64,000 nucleotides of DNA from Dechloromonas sp. H13 (GTDB lineage Bacteria; Pseudomonadota; Gammaproteobacteria; Burkholderiales; Rhodocyclaceae). Position 1 is the first letter of the stretch. The number at the start of each line of letters is the position of its first letter. The notes under the pieces are model-generated. The model saw nothing but the letters and a program-made list of their open reading frames with translations, did not search any database and was not told the DNA's origin. The position numbers and the translations under genes were made by a program. Where the stretch lies: assembly GCF_009469615.1 (NCBI RefSeq), contig NZ_SSXX01000006.1:145441-209440 (forward strand). Direction: 5' to 3'. Below are positions 60,321 through 64,000 of the stretch, piece by piece.

Positions 60321-60615
60321 TGTCCTGCTTTCACTGACCATCCCCAACGACGTCGCCCAGGACGTCGAGGACCTGCTGCTGTCGCGGCCCGACCTGGTGC
60401 GCGGCTTCACCGCCAGCCAGGCCGAAGGCCACGGCTCGGTCGTGCCGCTGGTCGAACCCGGCGAGCTGGTCTGCGGCCACGCGCCGCGCACCCAGATCCG
60501 CACCGTCGGGCCGGAAGACGCCATGCGCGCCGTGCTGGCGCTGATCAAGGCCGAGCTGCCGCAGGCCAACGTCTTCTACTGGCTGGTGCCGGTGATCGAG
60601 ATGGGGCGGCTATGA
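60313..60615 (+). CDS. DUF3240 protein of metal efflux operons
   Basis: 100 residues from ATG 60313 with GAGGAAAG upstream; starts inside the end of the pump gene. ADVLLSLTIPNDVAQDVEDLLLSRPDLVRGFT and the end FYWLVPVIEMGRL are typical. A small cytoplasmic ferredoxin-like fold seen next to CzcA/CusA genes; a metal- or signal-sensing role is likely but unproven. It overlaps the TolC-like gene. Confidence 0.87.
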   Translation: MADVLLSLTIPNDVAQDVEDLLLSRPDLVRGFTASQAEGHGSVVPLVEPGELVCGHAPRTQIRTVGPEDAMRAVLALIKAELPQANVFYWLVPVIEMGRL

Positions 60616-61856
60616 AAATCGGCCATTTTTTGCTGTTGACCGCAGCAATCGGCAGTTGCGGCGCCAGCGCCGCCGAACCGACACCCAACCTGCCACCGAC
60701 CGAGGCCGTCGCCCGCGTGCTGCGCGCCAACCTGTCGGTGCAGGCGGCCGCCGGCCAGGTGCGGGTCGAGGAAGCCAACCGCAGCCGGCTCGAAGCCGGT
60801 CCCTACGAATGGAACCTGCGCCTCGGCGCTCACCAGCGCCGCGTCACGCCGTCCGGCGCGCCCGACGAACGCTACAACGAGTGGAACGCCCAGCTCGAAC
60901 GCCCGCTGCGTCTGCCCGGCAAATCCTCCGCCGACGCCGAGATCGGCGCCCTCGGCGTCGCCATCGCCGAGACCGGCCAGGGCGACGCGCTGCACGAAGC
61001 GAGCCGCGGCCTGCTCCGCTACTGGTTCGTCTGGCTGAAGGAAAACGCGGCGGCGGCTCAATGGGGCGAGCAGTTGGCCCTGCTCGAACGGCAGACCAGG
61101 GCCGTCCAGCGCCGCCAGCAACTAGGCGACGCCGCCCGCCTTGAGAGCGTGCAGGCCGAAGCCGCGCTGGCCCAGGCCGAGGCCCAGCTGGCCCAAGCCC
61201 GGGCGCGCCGGACCACCGCCGGCGAAGACCTGCGCCGGCGCTTTCCCGGCCTGCCGCTGAACGAACCGGAACGCATCGCCGAACCGCCAGTCATCGTCGG
61301 CAGCGAGGACGAATGGCTGGCGACCATCCTGGAGCACAGCCACGAACTCGCCGTCGCCCGCGGCGAAGTGCGCAAGGCGCAGGCGCTCGCCGGCCGCGCC
61401 GGGCGCGACAAGCTGCCGGACCCGACGCTCGGCGTCCAGGTGTCGCGCGAACGCGGCGGCGAGGAACACGTCCTTGGCGCCTACGTCGCCATTCCCCTGC
61501 CCGGCGGCGCCCGCCAGGCCACGGCCAGCGCCGCGCTGGCCGAAGCCGACGTCGCCGCCAGCCGCGAAGCGGCGGTGATGCAGAAAATCGGCGCCGAAGC
61601 CGCGGCGCTCTACCACTCGGCCAACGAAGCCCGGGCGACGTGGACGGCCAGCCGCAACGCCGCCGACCGCCTGCAGCGCGCCGCCGAGATGACGGCCCGC
61701 GCCTACCAGCTCGGCGAAGGCAGCCTCAGCGAACTGCTGAATGCCCGCCGCCTGGCCAACGAGGCCATGCTCACCGCGCGCGTGAGTCAGCTCGAAGCAC
61801 TCGAACTGCGCTACCGCCTGCTGCTCGACGCGCACCAGATCTGGGATCTGGACTAG
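60612..61856 (+). CDS. TolC-family outer-membrane efflux protein
   Basis: 414 residues. Signal peptide 1-20, then two long coiled-coil repeats (QVRVEEANRSRLEAGPYEWNL, QAEAALAQAEAQLAQARARR; and AEADVAASREAAVMQKIGAEAAALYHSANEAR) of the OEP family, with the barrel strand PDPTLGVQVSRERG. It completes the three-part copper-type efflux pump. Its signal peptide contains the dispersed 14-mer. Confidence 0.9.
   Translation: MKIGHFLLLTAAIGSCGASAAEPTPNLPPTEAVARVLRANLSVQAAAGQVRVEEANRSRLEAGPYEWNLRLGAHQRRVTPSGAPDERYNEWNAQLERPLRLPGKSSADAEIGALGVAIAETGQGDALHEASRGLLRYWFVWLKENAAAAQWGEQLALLERQTRAVQRRQQLGDAARLESVQAEAALAQAEAQLAQARARRTTAGEDLRRRFPGLPLNEPERIAEPPVIVGSEDEWLATILEHSHELAVARGEVRKAQALAGRAGRDKLPDPTLGVQVSRERGGEEHVLGAYVAIPLPGGARQATASAALAEADVAASREAAVMQKIGAEAAALYHSANEARATWTASRNAADRLQRAAEMTARAYQLGEGSLSELLNARRLANEAMLTARVSQLEALELRYRLLLDAHQIWDLD
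60635..60648 (+). repeat. dispersed 14-mer motif, copy 17 (inside a signal peptide)
   Basis: GTTGACCGCAGCAA, 11 of 14, preceded by GGCCATTTTTTGCT. Second case of the motif within signal-peptide codons (see 11543). Confidence 0.5.
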
Positions 61857-61928
61857 CCAAGCGGCGTGGATGCGGCGCGCCGGCGCGGCTGAGGTATCCT
61901 GCCGGACCATCCATCCGTTCGCCCCGCC

Positions 61929-63095
61929 ATGAAGAACCCGGTCCCGGTCATCGTCCTCGCACAGCTATTCGGCACCTCGCTATGGTTCTCGGCGAACAGC
62001 GCCGCCGACGACCTGGTCCGCACCTGGGGCATCGCGCCGGCCGACATCGGCACGCTGACCAACGCCGTGCAACTGGGCTTCATCCTCGGCACCCTGACCT
62101 TCGCCGTTTCCGGCCTCGCCGACCGCTACGCCGCGAGCCGCATCTTCGCCGTCTGCGCCGTCCTCGGCGCCCTCGGCAACGCCGCCTTCGCTCTCCTGGC
62201 GACCGGCATGGCCGCCGGCATTCCCCTGCGCTTCGCCGTCGGCTTCTGCCTCGCCGGGGTGTACCCGCTGGGCATGAAGCTGGTGGTCAGCTGGGTGCCG
62301 GAACGCGCCGGCGCCGCGCTGGCCCAGCTGGTCGGCATGCTGACGCTGGGCACCGCGCTGCCGCACGGCATCCGCCTGGCCGGCGCCGGCTGGTCGTGGC
62401 AGGCGACGATCCTCGTGTCGTCGGCGCTCGCCCTGCTCGCCGCGGCGATGATCTTCCGCCTCGGCGACGGCCCGCACCTCAGGCGCCGGCACGACGCGCC
62501 GCCGCTGCGCCTGGGCCGCGTCTTCTACGCCTTCTCGGTCCGCGAGTTCCGCGCTTCGGCGCTCGGCTACTTCGGCCACCAGTGGGAGCTCTACGCCTTC
62601 TGGACGCTGGTCCCGGCGCTGGTGCTGCTCAGCGGGCTGGCAATGCCGGGCAGCACGACGCTGTCCGGGCTGTCCTTCGCGATCATCGGCATCGGCGCCC
62701 TCGGCTGCCTGTTCGGCGGCTGGTGGAGCCAGCGCATCGGCAGCGCGCGGGTGGCCGCCACGGCGCTCGCCCTGTCGGCGCTGTGCTGCGCCGTCTTTCC
62801 GCTCGCCGCCGGCTGGCCGGCCTGGGTCCGGCTCGCCCTGCTGCTCGTCTGGGGTGCCAGCGTCGTCGCCGACTCGCCGCACTTCTCGGCGCTTTCCGCG
62901 CGTGCCTGCGCGCCGGAAATCGTCGGCAGCGCGCTCGCCTTCCAGAATTCGATCGGCTTCGCCATCACCATGCTGTCGATCCAGCTCGGCACTGCCTGGA
63001 TCGGCGACTGGGGCGCCAGCATCGCCTGGCTGCTGCTGCCCGGCCCGCTGCTCGGCCTGCTCGGCCTCTACCCCCTATGGCGGCGCCCGGCCTGA
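61929..63095 (+). CDS. MFS transporter
   Basis: 388 residues, 12 membrane helices. NAVQLGFILGTLTFAVSGLADRYAASRIF contains the loop 2-3 motif of the major facilitator superfamily (G-x-L-a-D-R-y). The family member type is the sugar/drug:H+ group; substrate unknown. Single gene with 72 bp upstream space. Confidence 0.88.
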   Translation: MKNPVPVIVLAQLFGTSLWFSANSAADDLVRTWGIAPADIGTLTNAVQLGFILGTLTFAVSGLADRYAASRIFAVCAVLGALGNAAFALLATGMAAGIPLRFAVGFCLAGVYPLGMKLVVSWVPERAGAALAQLVGMLTLGTALPHGIRLAGAGWSWQATILVSSALALLAAAMIFRLGDGPHLRRRHDAPPLRLGRVFYAFSVREFRASALGYFGHQWELYAFWTLVPALVLLSGLAMPGSTTLSGLSFAIIGIGALGCLFGGWWSQRIGSARVAATALALSALCCAVFPLAAGWPAWVRLALLLVWGASVVADSPHFSALSARACAPEIVGSALAFQNSIGFAITMLSIQLGTAWIGDWGASIAWLLLPGPLLGLLGLYPLWRRPA

Positions 63096-63110
63096 ACGCC
63101 GGGCCGGCGT

Positions 63111-63749
63111 TCAGCCGCGCAAGCGCTCGACCATTGCCCGCAATGCCGCGACATCGGCTTCGAGCGCCGCGACCCGCGACCTGAGTTCGTCGATCTCCGC
63201 CCCGGCGGAACCTGCCGCCCGACCACCCGCCGGCGCTTCGCTCGCCGGCTGCCCGCTCAACAGGTGCGACCAGCGGTTCTCGCGCGCCCCCGGCAAACGC
63301 GGCAACTCGACCACCAGCGCGCCGTCCGGACGGGCGGCGAGCTCCTCCAGAAAGGCCTCGACCGCCGAAATGTCGGCGAACTTGTGCAGGCGCTCGCAGT
63401 TCAGGCGCAGCTCGCCCGCCGTTTGCGGACCGCGCAGCATCAGCACCGTCAACAACGCCGAGGCCTGGGTCGGCACGCCGAGCCCCTTCTCCAGGTTGTG
63501 CGCGAAGCGGGCGACCCGGCTACCGCTCACCTCGTAGACCAGTCCCAGATCCTTCAGCGTGTCGATGGCCAACAGAATATCGGCCTCGGCCGCCTCCATG
63601 ACAGGATGGCGGCTGGTCTTCTGGTTGCAGCCGGCCGCCAGCGCGTTGAGCGAGAGTGGATAGGTATCGGGCACCGTCCGCTGCTTCTCGACCAGTGTGC
63701 CGAGGACGCGGGTTTCGAGGAGGGAGAGGATGGGAGGGAATTCAGGCAT
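63111..63749 (-). CDS. yceH: YceH/DUF480-family protein
   Basis: 212 residues from Met at 63749. Two winged-helix domains: [45 protein letters not shown] and [26 protein letters not shown]; the C-terminal coiled part is [29 protein letters not shown]. Widely conserved in proteobacteria; proposed regulator, targets unknown. A long hairpin (CTGAACGCC / GGCGTTCAG) lies between it and the convergent MFS gene. Confidence 0.93.
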   Translation of the reverse strand: MPEFPPILSLLETRVLGTLVEKQRTVPDTYPLSLNALAAGCNQKTSRHPVMEAAEADILLAIDTLKDLGLVYEVSGSRVARFAHNLEKGLGVPTQASALLTVLMLRGPQTAGELRLNCERLHKFADISAVEAFLEELAARPDGALVVELPRLPGARENRWSHLLSGQPASEAPAGGRAAGSAGAEIDELRSRVAALEADVAALRAMVERLRG

Positions 63750-64000
63750 GCGGGGGCTTTCGGGAACGGAGATGATTCGGGAAATTTTGCGATCGGTTAT
63801 TTGCGATCGACAAGCGAATTCCTGCTGCAATGCAGCCATGTTACGCAAATAGATGACCCATGACTGTCTCAGTTCGACCCACAGCAGACGTATCCGTCTT
63901 CGAATTCAGCGCCTGATAGCTGACATTCGCCGATCGTGGAAATCACGGTAACTACTGACTGCTTGCTGCAAACTCGACCTTTAAAGTGGTCGTCATGTGT

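Noticed and set aside
56757..60569. 1,270-codon open frame on the minus strand across the RND operon
   Set aside because: Antisense shadow of the high-GC pump gene: no domain, repetitive Arg/Asp/His/Gln composition, while the plus strand encodes a complete RND protein.
63850..64000. Coding sequence at the right end
   Set aside because: Frames are short and interrupted; nothing recognisable in the last 150 bases.

Overview
The window is high-GC DNA (about two thirds G+C by eye) from a betaproteobacterium, most likely a Rhodocyclales member of the Dechloromonas/Azonexus/Azospira kind. The signs are a clade II type nitrous-oxide-reductase (nos) cluster with NosB, NosG and NosH, an NsrR/Dnr pair of nitric-oxide-type regulators, a GlrK-QseG-GlrR system and typical betaproteobacterial housekeeping genes. 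The genus is an inference from gene content; there is no rRNA to settle it.

Layout. 0-4.6 kb: end of a cytochrome c gene, then nosB-nosD-nosG-nosH as one tightly overlapping operon. 4.6-9.3 kb: a block between nosH and nosF with a cytochrome c, a Cu(I) P-type ATPase, a helical exported protein, a 61-residue protein of unknown family and a cupin. 9.3-12.0 kb: nosF-nosL-nosY and a TlpA-like thioredoxin that starts at a TTG inside the nosY stop. 12.0-14.7 kb: XRE regulator, exported cupin, another cytochrome c, DsbA/FrnE-like oxidoreductase. 14.8-32.9 kb, nearly all on the minus strand: fatty-acid beta-oxidation. One operon carries a bifunctional dehydrogenase/hydratase, thiolase, thioesterase-like protein, chalcone-isomerase-like protein, acyl-CoA ligase, nitronate-monooxygenase-like protein and acyl-CoA dehydrogenase. 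There is a FadL-type porin, and a second operon tetR-fadE-thiolase-degV-bifunctional enzyme. Three PsrA-like palindromes sit before the three promoters, so the TetR protein probably controls all of them. 33.0-33.9 kb: folA and a folB-like gene.

33.9-39.9 kb: a segment bounded by an intact tRNA-Arg(ACG) gene with its terminator and, 5,850 bp away, a decayed copy of the tRNA 3' end plus terminator in direct orientation. It holds nsrR, a PAS protein, ccoG, a second copy of the small unknown family, a Dnr-type regulator with a perfect FNR/Dnr box, the stub of a FadL-like gene, a DsrE-like gene and a holin-like membrane protein. It looks like the remains of a genomic island, although no integrase is visible. 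40-44.2 kb: lipoyl-like and BON proteins, then glrK-qseG-glrR. 44.3-45.2 kb: a bactofilin gene with a sigma-54-type promoter and two matching TGTC-N10-GACA sites, divergent from glrK. 45.3-56 kb: mostly housekeeping (ettA, RlhA-type U32 protein, three methyltransferases, YaeQ, rhodanese, GNAT). 56.1-61.9 kb: a heavy-metal RND efflux operon whose permease has a Cu/Ag-type signature, with a DUF3240 protein and a TolC-like outer-membrane component. 61.9-63.7 kb: an MFS transporter and a YceH-family protein.

Two themes tie the window together: N2O respiration with copper supply and copper efflux (nos genes, P-type ATPase, NosL, CcoG, RND operon), and fatty-acid degradation under one repressor. 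The least explained signal is a 14-base motif, GTCGACCGCAACAG or a close variant, seen at 17 places on both strands, inside and between genes, nearly always with A/T runs on its 5' side.
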